Shown: piece by piece, positions 23,757-34,833 of the stretch
Numbering within the stretch: position 1 is the stretch's first letter
Layout: every line of letters begins with the position of its first letter
Assembly (NCBI RefSeq): GCF_021917145.1
Contig: NC_061073.1
Span: 9,909,211 to 9,973,210, forward strand
DNA from: Hypomesus transpacificus
Taxonomy: Eukaryota; Chordata; Actinopteri; Osmeriformes; Osmeridae
Direction: 5' to 3'
Length of the DNA: 64,000 nt
Translations under genes and position numbers: made by a program
Notes under the pieces: generated by a model
Told to the model about the DNA's origin: nothing
What the model saw: the letters and a program-made list of their open reading frames with translations, nothing else
Databases searched by the model: none

Positions 23757-24440
23757 CTGCTGTGGTCTGTGTTACTGCTGTGGTCTGTGTTAGTGCTGTG
23801 GTCTGTGTTACTGCTGTGGTCTGTGTTAGTGCTGTGGTCTTTGTTACTGCTGTGGTCTGTGTTACTGCTGTGGTCTGTGTTAGTGCTGTGGTCTGTGTTA
23901 CTGCTGTGGTCTGTGTTACTGCTGTGGTCTGTGTTAGTGCTGTGGTCTGTGTTACTGCTGTGGTCTGTGTTAGTGCTGTGGTCTGTGTTACTGCTGTGGT
24001 CTGTGTTAGTGCTGTGGTCTGTGTTACTGCTGTGGTCTGTGTTACTGCTGTGGTCTGTGTTAGTGCTGTGGTCTGTGTTACTGCTGTGGTCTGTGTTAGT
24101 GCTGTGGTCTGTGTTACTGCTGTGGTCTGTGTTAGTGCTGTGGTCTGTGTTACTGCTGTGGTCTGTGTTAGTGCTGTGGTCTGTGTTACTGCTGTGGTCT
24201 GTGTTACTGCTGTGGTCTGTGTTAGTGCTGTGGTCTGTGTTAGTGCTGTGGTCTGTGTTACTGCTGTGGTCTGTGTTACTGCTGTGGTCTGTGTTAGTGC
24301 TGTGGTCTGTGTTACTGCTGTGGTCTGTGTTACTGCTGTGGTCTGTGTTACTGCTGTGGTCTGTGTTAGTGCTGTGGTCTGTGTTAGTTCTGTGTTAGTG
24401 CTGTGGTCTGTGTTACTGCTGTGGTCTGTGTTAGTGCTGT
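23757..24440. repeat. 18 bp minisatellite
   Basis: About 38 copies of tgctgtggtctgtgttac, in which the final c alternates with g in an irregular pattern. The unit length is a multiple of three and lacks stops, which explains the open frames of about 240 codons on both strands. Confidence 0.95.
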
Positions 24441-25014
24441 GCAGTACATTTGAACACCAGAATGCCACATACCTTCAGGTCACAAATCAGTAATCTAATA
24501 GAAAAGTGTCAAACAAAAGCTGCTATACTGATCCAGAGCAAGACCAAACATTACAGACAACAAATGTTTTATTTCCCCTGAATACAATCGGGCCTTTGTA
24601 GAGTCTTTTTAGATTTGGTTCCAGGAAAGAAAAAAAGACTTCTCAAAGACTGTTTGATGTTATGACCAAGCATCCAGCCTCCTGTGGTTACGGTGATTGG
24701 TGTGGTCAGTTACAGTAAAGTCCTATGGAAGGAGATCTGCTATAATTGATAGGCCGAGCATTGAGAAGGATTCCACCTGTCAAAAGCAGTTCAGGGCCGT
24801 TCAGCAGATGCCTCTGTTGTGTTGGCCACACCGTTCTCCTTATATGGGCACTGAACCATCTCTGCAGTCTGAACCAGTTTGTGTACACAGAGGGTTATTG
24901 TGACCCAAACAGAGTCTAAACTGGGGGAACTGGGGGCATATGATAGGGGGGGGGGGGGGTGCTTCTAACTGGAGTTTAGGTCTGGAGATGTTTTTGAGGG
25001 TTCAGATCAAATCC
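24441..25014. other. Intergenic, nothing recognised
   Basis: Unique-looking sequence with a G-run at 24946-24959. No gene features seen. Confidence 0.4.
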
Positions 25015-25605
25015 TGGTCTCCTGATCTGCTGGTCTCCTGGTCTCCTGGTCTGCTGGTCTCCTGGTCTCCTGGTCTGCTGGTCTGCTGGTCTCCTGGTCT
25101 CCAGGTCTCCTAGTCTCCAGGTCTCCTAGTCTCCTGGTCTCCTGGTCTCCTTGTCTCCTAGTCTCCTGGTTTGCTGGTCTGTTGGTGTCCTGGTCTGCTG
25201 GTCTCCTGGTGTCCTAGTCTCCTGGTCTGCTGGTCTCCTGGTGTCCTGGTGTCCTGGTGTCCTGGTCTGTTGGTCTGCTGGTCTGCTGGTCTCCTGGTGT
25301 CCTGGTCTGCTGGTCTCCTGGTCTCTTGGTCTGCTGGTCTCCTGGTCTCCTGGTCTCTTGGTCTGCTGGTCTGCTGATCTGCTGGTCTGCTGGTCTGCTG
25401 GTCTGCTGGTGTCCTGGTCTGCTGGTCCGCTGGTCTCCTGGTTTCTTGGTCTGCTGGTCTGCTGATCTGCTGGTCTGCTGGTCTGCTGGTCTGCTGGTGT
25501 CCTGGTCTGCTGGTCTCCTGGTCTCCTGGTGTCCTGCTCTGCTGGTGTCCTGGTCTCCTGGTGTCCTGCTCTGCTGGTCTCCTGGTCTCCTGGTCTCCTG
25601 GTCAG
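25015..25605. repeat. 8 bp tandem repeat (ctggtctc)
   Basis: About 70 copies of the octamer ctggtctc with ctggtctg, ctggtgtc and similar variants mixed in. Open frames here read as Leu/Val/Trp/Ser/Cys repeats and are not genes. Confidence 0.93.
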
Positions 25606-28190
25606 GTCATGCAGAAGGCCCTGTGGGGGCCCATGTCCTTGTTTGCTTTCCTCTCCACACAGTGGGCCCCTCCGGCTGTGGGGCCATGCTATTGTTATCC
25701 TGCCTTAATGATGATTGGTCTTTTTGTCCCATAATGATCCCTTTGTTATTCTGTTTTCATTCAGACAGGAATCACCCTCTTTTCATTCTAGGTAAATTTC
25801 ACATTAGCTGAACTGCATATTAGAGTGCTGCATCATTTACTTCCAGCTAATATACTGTTGTTAACGTAATCTAATTGTGTTTCAGATGGGCTTGCATACA
25901 ACAATTGTACCTGATATACAATGGATGTAAAGCATGTATCTAAAATGTTTTGTTTTTTCAGAAAATAATTTTGGGACATAAATGTGTGAAGATAATGATG
26001 AACAATCCCTTCCCAGACTGTCATCTGGGTCAGTGATCCTCTGTTGCCGGGGTGGGGAACGTCTGGCCCACTGGCTGTAATGCGGTGTTGGTTTGGGCTA
26101 AGACCCGAATGTTTACAACGTATGGCTCCGCGCCTGATTAACACTCGGATCGATAAGCAGTCTCAAAAATGGTAGCAATATAAAAAATTATACAATCCCT
26201 TTCCGTAATCATGATACCCCTACAGTAATGTTCACTGCAACCCTAGTCAAAACAGGTTGCATCCGTGCCAGCTAACATCACAAACCTCACCAAAGAGAAG
26301 CAGTTCCAGACATCACATTAGGGGTGAGTTAATTAAATGTTTGACCAAATATAGCAGGTACATTTTTAAGTTGATAATTCTGTACGGCCCCCGAATGATT
26401 TGATAAATATCCAAATGGCCCTTGGCAGAAAACAAGTCCCCCCCCCTGCTCTATTGGATCCAGCTGTGGATAGGATGATACCTTGTCAGCTGGACTCAGT
26501 GTGTTTTTCAGACATGGATGATGCTCTCCCTCTCATCCCCTATCATCAGAGGGTTGGAGTCATCCATCATCTCCTTCTCTCCAGGCCTCAGTCTCTGTGG
26601 ACAGTGTGCCTTGCTATTCTACTATTTTAGGTAATTTGCGGATGTGGAGACAGATGGCTGCAGTTAGTCCAATGGAGAGGGGAGAGAGGGGGGGGGGGGG
26701 GGGGGGGGGGAGAGAGAGGGGGGGAGAGAGAAGAGAGAAAGGGGAGTAAGAGGGGGAGAAAGAGAGGCACTGATTTAAAAACAGCTTTGGGTGTAAAGCT
26801 GGTCTGAGTCAAGGACGTAGTCTCACCTTGGCCCCTCCACCTTCCTGAGGGTGAATGGAGAAGGATCAATTACCATAGCAGAAACAGGCCATCTGATGGG
26901 GCGGACAGTAGCAGAAACAGGCCACCTGATGGGGCGGACAGATATTGTGTTTCTCATCTCAAAATATTCCAAAACAACAGAAAGAACAAAAAGATGCAAT
27001 TTCTTTCCCCTCCCTCTCACCTTTCATGCAGAAAAGATGCAAAAAGCAACTAAACCAGAGAATCTTATCAAAGATAATCCTGAACAGATAAGGTGGCCTG
27101 GCTTTCACTTCCAGATCCCAAAATTAGGCTGTGAAACAATTGTGTTGCATTGTAGCGTTGAGGTTCAGATTCAGAAGGATTGATTTGGCCAAGGTCACAT
27201 GGGTGCCCCCCTGCACCTCCTGTCAGACTGCTGGCTTTTGGTAGCACATGAAAAGTTCCTAGATGTCTCTTTTAGACGAGATATTGACAAAGGTTGTTGC
27301 TGGTCCAGTGCAAAGCAGCTGCTCCAGGGAAGCTATTCAGACCCATTCTTCGGATCTCACCGGCACCCGTTCCACTCGGAAGAAAATCAGGTTCAGTGAA
27401 GGTTCGAAAACAAAGAACAAAAGAAACAAATTAAAAGATGTCAGATTTGGGTCAACTGAGTAGAAAAAGGACAGGACTGTGGCCAGAAAGTTTCGGACAG
27501 AAGTTATTTCTTAAAACTTTCGAAAACTTTTGAGGTGCTGTTTCTGACATGAGGGTGATGATGCAATGTAACGCTTCTCTGCCTGTTCTGGCTCTGGTTT
27601 CAGGAAGCAGCATCCCAGTCGCTCTCTCAGTAACTGCATCAGCTTTCCTCCTTGCCATCTCATATAGTCATTTGGGAATATATTTTTTATCTCTAAAATA
27701 TTTGCCTACATATTGCATATACATATCTTAACGTGATTTAAATATCAAAACAGGGTTGAGTGTATCTTTCTTTAAATGGACAGTTTTTTCTCCCCCAGAA
27801 TATTAATTGGTGCCTAAATGCAGTTTCCGGTCTAATTTATGTATGTATGTCTGTACCAGTATCTTAGCTCTACAGTAATGATGTCGAATCTTTTTACTTT
27901 TACTTGACATGCAGTAACCGTGCAATTTCCCCTTGGGAATCATTGAGTCAATCCACCTACCTACATATCCACCTACTTAACTATTGGGAACTGAATGGTG
28001 AATGGTTGATGAAAAAAGGTAGAAGGTCAATTTTATTTATACCTGGAGGAATGTAAAATGTTAATACAGAAAACACAACTTCAATTGTTGTGTTATTCAA
28101 ATTTCTGGTGAATGATTCCAAGTGCCTGTCTTTTTGTTCAACCTTTGCACCTTCCTTAAGGTTAAGGTTGAACTTAAGGTTTTTCTGCTG
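25606..28190. other. Gene-free stretch with a G/GA tract
   Basis: No coding exon recognised. A poly-G and GA-rich tract occupies about 26680-26770. A short 35 bp direct duplication ('cagaaacaggcc...gatggggcgg') lies at about 26879-26940. Confidence 0.4.
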
Positions 28191-28196
28191 GGTGCA

Positions 28197-28420
28197 CCAC
28201 ACACACACACTCACGCACACACTCACACACACCATGCATACACACACACACCACACACACACACACACACCATGCATACACACACACTCACACACACCAT
28301 GCATACACACACACCTCACACACACTCACACACACCAAGCATACACACAAACCTCACACACACTCACACACTCAGACACACCACACACACTCACACACAC
28401 CACACACACACACACACACC
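28197..28420. repeat. CA-rich microsatellite with CATGCATA spacers
   Basis: Interrupted (CA)n with recurring ccatgcatac and ctcacacac spacers. Simple repeat only. Confidence 0.9.
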
Positions 28421-28861
28421 AGAGTATAAATGCCTTTAATACACTCAGGGATGGCAGACTCATTGATCCTCTCATGTCTTCCTGATCATGGGAAGATACA
28501 GTTTACTGAACCATCAAATTACATAGTCACAGACAAGCATTAGTTCTCGTACAGTACGACTGATCGGTAATCAAGCTTTTACACATGCAGAATTGAAATT
28601 TGCAACTGCTGCCATGATCAGTGTTTGGGAGGATACTTAGATTGGGAGTGTAGACATGAGATGGATCAGTCTTGGCTTCATTCACTTCTCATGATACAGA
28701 ATTAGTCACTTTTATTGACATTCTGTACCTGTAGGCACTTTAATTATTTAGTTTTGTCTCATTTCTCAGAGGGTTTGAACTTCAGGCCTTCACCTCTAGA
28801 GAGTGCTGTGTGCTTCCTCTTTTGAGTGAAGGAGTCATAAACAAGTTTGAGCCTCAGGCCT

Positions 28862-29382
28862 CATCATGATCAGAGAGACCTCGTAGGAGAGAGTCATCAT
28901 CATGATCAGAGAGACCTCGTAGGAGAGAGTCATCATCATGATCAGAGAGACCTCGTAGGAGAGAGTCATCATCATGATCAGAGAGAGCTCGTAGGAGAGA
29001 GTCATCATCATGATCAGAGAGACCTCGTAGGAGAGAGTCATCATCATGATCAGAGAGAGCTCGTAGGTGAGTCATCATCATGATCAGAGAGACCACGCAG
29101 GTGAGTCATCATCATGATCAGAAAGACCTCGCAGGTGAGTCATCATCATGATCAGAGAGACCACGCAGGTGAGTCATCATCATGATCAGAGAGACCACGC
29201 AGGTGAGTCATCATCATGATCAGAGAGACCACGCAGGTGAGTCATCATCATGATCAGAGAGACCACGCAGGTGAGTCATCATCATGATCAGAGAGACCAC
29301 GCAGGTGAGTCATCATCATGATCAGAGAGACCACGCAGGTGAGTCATCATCATGGTCAGAGAGACCACGCAGGTGAGTCATC
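28862..29382. repeat. 36/34 bp minisatellite in two adjacent subfamilies
   Basis: Fifteen or so units sharing the core tcatcatcatgatcagagag. The left part uses 36 bp units ending cctcgtaggagagag. The right part uses 34 bp units ending ccacgcaggtgag. The sharp switch between subfamilies near 29060-29130 shows two local expansions of related units. Confidence 0.93.
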
Positions 29383-30654
29383 ATCCACTAGGATGCTCTT
29401 CTTGCAAGTTCAGTCAAGACACTCACGTATTGATTTGACCATTCATTGATAACCATAGACATGGAAATAGGATTTACTTTGGCGGACTGGATGTATCTTG
29501 AAGTAACACAGGTGTAGCTGATGAGCGGGATGACCTTTGACTGGACTTAAAGGTCGTGTAGGCAAGTTGTGCAAAGCGAGCTATTTTAGCTTCAATTCCA
29601 AACAATTCAAATCATGATATCCCACCCCCTCCCTTCAAAGCCACTCCCACAAAACTATATTTAATGAGCATTGAGTGCAGGGGCAGAGTGCACGCTGGTA
29701 GACAGACAGCTCGTCCAATCATTGGTCAGGGTAATGATTGGTTGTGTTTATTACAGTCTTGCGACGCCCACAGACGTCGGATTCATTTCATTTTACCATC
29801 AAACCTTTATATGAATTAGTTGCTATCAAGATGTGAAGTTTATTTAGACAAATATGACCAAAAGCATTGCCTACCCTGGCTTTAATTGATTGATGTACTT
29901 TGTGGATGTTTGCAGTTTTGGCCCCTGTTTGGAAAGCGGAGGGTTTAGAATAGCACAAACTGAAAGTCCTTCTTGGCAAACATTACAGAAACAAACAAAA
30001 CAGCATTTTGTCATCATTCTCTTTCAAATGTACAAAATATAGTTTACAGTTCAATAATATGAAGGGTTGAACATTTCAGATAGCAAATTGTGATAGTGTT
30101 TTACATCTACAGCCACTGCCAGAGCAAAACTATCAGCTAGGGGGAGACTCCCTTCAGCCAACCTTCACAGCACAGTTAAACAAACAACACAAACATCCTG
30201 TACTTCAACTTCAGACACAAACAAGTCTTTCTACTTCAGGTCACAACCTTATTATACCTGTGGTGATTGACTAGCCTGTTCATAACTGGATACCTGCCAC
30301 AGTGTCGTGTTCCTGCCCCCTGACATGGAGGTAAGAAAGGTAAATAACTCCACCATGTCTAGTATACCAGCCTATCTCATCGCTGGCATTGATTTTTGGA
30401 TGATTTCATCCCCACAAACACCAAGACGTAATGCCAAAAGGTGCAATCGAGGCAGTCAAAGATAATTAACCGAACGCACAGCGGTAATATCTCTGAGCTT
30501 TAACATGCCAGGCACACAAATGTGACCATCATACCGTAATTAGAAATCAGATGACAAACACACATAATGACCTGTGCAAATAGGCAGGCCAATAAATGCG
30601 TGTGTCATGTATTGAGGAGGGTCAGAGGGTGGAGGGGTAAATCACGGCGGAGCG
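29383..30654. other. Intergenic upstream of the secretin-like gene
   Basis: No exon recognised. The proximal part probably holds promoter elements of the downstream peptide gene. Confidence 0.4.
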
Positions 30655-30655
30655 T

Positions 30656-30733
30656 ACATAAGGAGACCGAGGAGAGAGGAACACACACACCTGCAGGGAG
30701 TTCATCCTCACAACAACACTCATCAGGACCAAG
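30656..30733 (+). promoter_or_regulatory. Putative promoter and non-coding exon 1 of the secretin-like gene
   Basis: A TATA-like acataagg at about 30656-30663 lies some 25-30 bases before a stretch that ends in a good donor (aag/gtgagt at 30733/30734). This would be a 5' UTR exon spliced to the acceptor at 31184/31185 just before the ATG. The transcription start has not been observed, so this is inference. Confidence 0.45.
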
Positions 30734-30889
30734 GTGAGTGGTGTGGTTACAGGTCCCTCTCAGATTCAGCATGACACCTCCTCAACTCTAAGGAACAACG
30801 TCTAGCTAGGATAGTGGAAGCTTCCAGGATTGTAGGATGAGCTGATGCTTTCTGCTTGTGCTGCATGGGTGTGGGAAGGTGCTGTAGGG

Positions 30890-31145
30890 GTTGTCTGGGC
30901 CTGCACGGTTGCTGAGAGTGGGTACTGTAGTTGTTCACGTACCGTCTCTGGAGGAGGGGATCCCTCACTGAATCGCTCCTCCCGAGGTTTCTTCCATTTT
31001 TTATCAATGAGTTTTGCTGGAAGTTTTTCCTTGTCTTCCCTGAGGGTTTAGGTTGGTTGAGGGGCAGTTCTCTGGGCGTATGTGAAGCCCTCTGTGACAT
31101 TGCTTGTAAAAAGGGCTGTCCAAAAAAAGTTTGATTTGATTTGTT
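30890..31145 (+). repeat. Dispersed teleost repeat (retroposon tail type)
   Basis: From memory, this interval resembles an interspersed sequence I associate with many teleost genomes: a block with 'ctggaggaggggatccctca', then 'tttccttgtcttccctgagg', then 'gtgacattgcttgtaaaaag', ending in AT-rich ttgatttgattt. It lies in intron 1 of the secretin-like gene. Family assignment is uncertain. Confidence 0.5.
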
Positions 31146-31197
31146 GGCTGTTTGTTAGTGTTGCTAACTGTTGTGTTTCCCCAGGTAGAGGAACGAC

Positions 31198-32543
31198 ATG
31201 ACTGTTCTTAGACGTGTGGGACAGCTGCTGCTGTTCGCCTCTCTTCTGCTCCAACACACCTCCGCTTCTCCAGTCTGGGAGAGGTGAGGTGACCCTGGCC
31301 ACAACCCAGGTCGTCTGGATTTCAACCCCCTCTTTCTTTTTTGTGTGACGTGTGACGACACCTGGAAACGTCCTCTCCTGTCTCTGTTCTGCCTGCTGAT
31401 CTGTACAGCTGTACTGTTCCTGCCAAGGAATCACAGAGATCACTTTCTACTACTGTTCTTCACATCTTGGCTCTTTGAGCTTGTTCTGATGTGTAGTGTG
31501 TAGTGTGTAGTGGTGGTTGTGATGTGAAGTGTGAAGCGTGTAGTGGTGGTTGTGATGTGAAGTGTGAAGCGTGTAGTGGTGGTTGTGATGTGTAGTGTGA
31601 AGCGTGTAGTGGTGGTTGTGATGTGAAGTGTGAAGCGTGTAGTGGTGGTTGTGATGTGAAGTGTGAAGCGTGTAGTGGTGGTTGTGATGTGAAGTGTGAA
31701 GCGTGTAGTGGTGGTTGTGATGTGAAGTGTGAAGCGTGTAGTGGTGGTTGTGATGTGAAGTGTGAAGCGTGTAGTGGTTGTTGTGGTGAGTTGATGCTGG
31801 ACTGCTAACAGGATCATTTCCCTCCTGCCTGCAGGAGTCTGCAGGATGATTTGGAGAGGGTCATTAGAGGTGAGATCGGTCACTTAAACGCTCAGGTTGC
31901 AAGGAACTACGTGGATGCTCTTGTGGAAGCCAGACTAGGTCCAGTTATAAATCAGCATTACAGGTACCTACAGTGAACTCCCCTCTCCATCCCTCTCTCT
32001 CTCTGTGTCCCTATCCCCCCCCCCCTCCCTCCCTCCCACCCCCCCACTCCCTCCCTCCCTCCCTTTTTGTCTGTCCACCTCCCTCACAATGTGAACCACA
32101 AGCACAGGCTCCAGCTGGTACACCGTAACGTTTTGTTCTCCAGGAGGTCTGGTCCACACACCCGGCAGCTGGGGGACATCGAGTTCTCCAACAGGTACTC
32201 AGAGTACCTGAGGGCCAAAGCCAAACACTCGTCAGTCTGTGCCTTCTTACTCCGCATGCAGAGCGTGAAGAAGAGGTGATGTTACAACTCTGCTTTGCTT
32301 TCAAGAGACACAGTAGGAACTGATTAACTGATATGATTAACGGGATACATTGAAGGTCAAAATATTTTTATGGACCATTAATCATTAAGAAATATATGTA
32401 TTGCCTGTGATATGTAATACGGATATTAATATTTTATCCTTCTCTTTGTCCTCAGCGGTCTGACCGGAGAAACTGAAAATGTGAACCAACTTCTAAAGCA
32501 GTACATGTGTCCACATGTCTATGAGTGGGCAACTGATCTGTAG
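31198..32543 (+). CDS. sct: Secretory peptide precursor, probable divergent secretin
   Basis: Coding exons 31198-31283, 31835-31963, 32144-32275 and 32456-32543 give 144 residues. All introns are phase 2. Residues 1-24 form a clear signal peptide ending TSA. A dibasic RR (72-73) and a KK (114-115) bracket a segment within one exon. In it, residues 83-94 (DIEFSNRYSEYL) fit the secretin/glucagon pattern D3, F6, S/T7, S/N8, Y10, S11, L14. However, the His1 equivalent is Leu81 and no Gly-Lys-Arg amidation site follows. The last exon has a QYMCP motif (131-135), recalling the LCP of mammalian secretin C-terminal peptide. The strongest argument is position: between drd4 and cdhr5, in the orientation of human SCT. 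AATAAA lies at 32921-32926. It could also be an unrelated peptide gene. Confidence 0.6.
31490..31785. repeat. 33 bp minisatellite in intron 2 of the secretin-like gene
   Basis: About eight to nine copies of a 33 bp unit containing gtggttgtgatgtgaagtgt. The array ends about 50 bp before the acceptor of the next coding exon. The unit length is divisible by three, which produces spurious open frames. Confidence 0.92.
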
Positions 32544-32920
32544 TTGGACAATGACTGAGTTTCTAAAAACAATGGGTACGACTTGAGCATCGGGTGGACT
32601 GCTGTAATATGTTGAACGCAATCAAAGCATGCAACCTATGATATACACAGTATAACATCTAATAACATCACAATAACAGGAAGTGGGTTCTGAAGGCCTC
32701 AGGTGGAAAACAAAGCTTGTTATTACAATCCCAGTCACAGTACCGATGCTATGTTCATTTGGTGATGACTATATTCATTCAACTTCCTCACTGCCACACG
32801 TTTTCATCTGTGTATCTGCCTGCAATATTTCTTTCTGATATCAAACAGATATTTGTTTCTGGCTTTTTCATGCTGGTTGAAGCGTGCATTGTTTAAGAAT
32901 GGCAAGTTACACCTGTTGTG

Positions 32921-32926
32921 AATAAA
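32921..32926 (+). terminator. Polyadenylation signal of the secretin-like gene
   Basis: Canonical AATAAA 378 bases after the stop codon, followed by a GT-rich stretch (tgttgttttc and gtgttgtgtt) suitable as a downstream element. Confidence 0.6.
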
Positions 32927-32949
32927 TACTTGTTGTTTTCGAAGAGAAT

Positions 32950-33376
32950 GTGTTGTGTTAGTCACCATGTAGACAACAACTCACTGACATCACAGCCGTC
33001 CTGTCTAAACAGTCCAACTACTGAAGTGACTTCCTCAACTGGAAGCAGCAAGTGAAGTATAAACAATCACTGTCTACAGTGTCAAAATACTTTACAGTTA
33101 TTTACTTTGTTATAATGCTTGAAGGATTTAAGGATTGAAAAGCATTATATCATGTGTTTCTTGATGGGATTGTCCAGCTAATGTCCAGCTAGTGTTGGGG
33201 CTAATTCCTTCCAGTAGGTTTAACACAGTGAGTCAAGCACAGCAATTCAGATCTCTACTGATACCAAATCCCAGTCTACTACCTGGTGTTCCACCCTGTC
33301 AAAGGTCTGTCATCATCTCTCACAGGGCTGTTAAACAATCTCATTCATATGATACTAGATTGTTCAAACAATAATC
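32950..33376. other. Intergenic, nothing recognised
   Basis: Unique sequence between the secretin-like gene and the 19 bp minisatellite. No exon seen. Confidence 0.4.
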
Positions 33377-33740
33377 CATCCTGTACTATGGTCTGTGTCC
33401 TGTACTATGGTGTGTGTCCTGTACTATGGTCTGTGTGCTGTACTATGGTCTGTGTGCTGTACTATGGTCTGTGTCCTGTACTATGGTGTGTGTCCTGTAC
33501 TATGGTGTGTGTCCTGTCCTGTACTATGGTCTGTGTCCTGTACTATGGTCTGTGTCCTGTACTATGGTGTGTGTCCTGTACTATGGTCTGTGTCCTGTAC
33601 TATGGTCTGTGTCCTGTACTATGGTGTGTGTCCTGTACTATGGTCTGTGTCCTGTACTGTGGTGTGTGTCCTGTACTATGGTCTGTGTCCTGTACTATGG
33701 TGTGTGTCCTGTACTATGGTCTGTGTCCTGTACTATGGTA
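33377..33740. repeat. 19 bp minisatellite
   Basis: About 19 copies of gtcctgtactatggtctgt, in which the second half alternates between gtctgt and gtgtgt. Open frames in all three plus-strand phases come from the repeat. Confidence 0.94.
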
Positions 33741-34833
33741 GATGTAAGTGCTGTTGTGGATTGAATGTGCAAGATTGATTAAGTCATGGCCACCATGGCA
33801 ACCAACAGAGATGGGAAGTAACAAAGTACTGTGACAGATCACTGGGTTTGTGTTTTCGGTCGGTTGGGAACAAATCTCCTGTCCAGGCAGAATCTCACTG
33901 TTGGGCTATGTTTATTTTCTGAAGTGCGACCAGAACAGTCCTTTTCCCAAGACCCGTGGCATAAGAGAAAAAGAATTACAGTTTATTTAAAAAAAATAAA
34001 CCTCCTTGTAAGGGGAACCATAATTGGGGATGGATGGACCAAAAAAGACAATTGTCCTCAACTTCCTCCACTTATATCCATCACATTAACCAATACTCTT
34101 GACATGAGCATAAATACAGATCTTACTTTTGCCAGTCAATACCACACCTCTTCCAGTCATCTCTCTCTCCCCCCACCAGAATCCTCTGCCATTATAGGGG
34201 TCTCAGCTAATTACCAAACTTGATTCAGGTGTGTATAATTAGTATAATTATGTGTACTGTTCTGTTGGAAACTAGGAAAATAGGAAAAAAAAATTCTAGT
34301 AATGATCACATTTCCTTTTACACCAAGTCATACTTTGTTGTAGTCATGGTTTAGATAATAATAAAAAAAAAACATTTATACATTACAATTTCAGTATAGA
34401 TTCTTCTTTCTAATAAAAAAAAAAAAAATGTAATTGAACACATCAGTTCATCTTAGCTAGTTTTACATAAAAAGAGAATTGAAATTTAGAAAACACCAAG
34501 CAACAAACCGTTCAGACAGTGACTTAGGTGTGCTGTGCCTGCTGGGTGTCTGAACAGAGCAAAGTGTTCCTGATCCGGGGCCCTCTTGACGGCAGATGCG
34601 TGATGCTGTATTGTGGGGGTGAAAGTCCAGCCTATACATGGCTCTTCTGGTCATAAATTGCTAGATAAGCATTTGTCACAAAGGTTGGAAGGGAAGAGAG
34701 TGCTCTTTCCATTTCAGACAAGACAGACATTGTTTTATGTGGCCAAGGAACAGTTTGTACAAAAGGGTGCTAAGTCTGTGTTTCGTCAGCGTCGATCTGA
34801 GAGCGTTCATCTGAGAGCGTTGATCTGAGAGCG
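33741..34833. other. 5' flank of cdhr5
   Basis: No other gene. Just before the cdhr5 ATG, three 14 bp repeats of atctgagagcgtt(g/c) occupy about 34795-34835, and the start codon lies at the end of the third copy. Confidence 0.45.

Noticed and set aside
23725..24493. Open frames of about 210-247 codons on both strands, with Thr-Gln or Val-Cys repeats
   Set aside because: The 18 bp unit is a multiple of three and free of stops. No start context, domain or splice partner.
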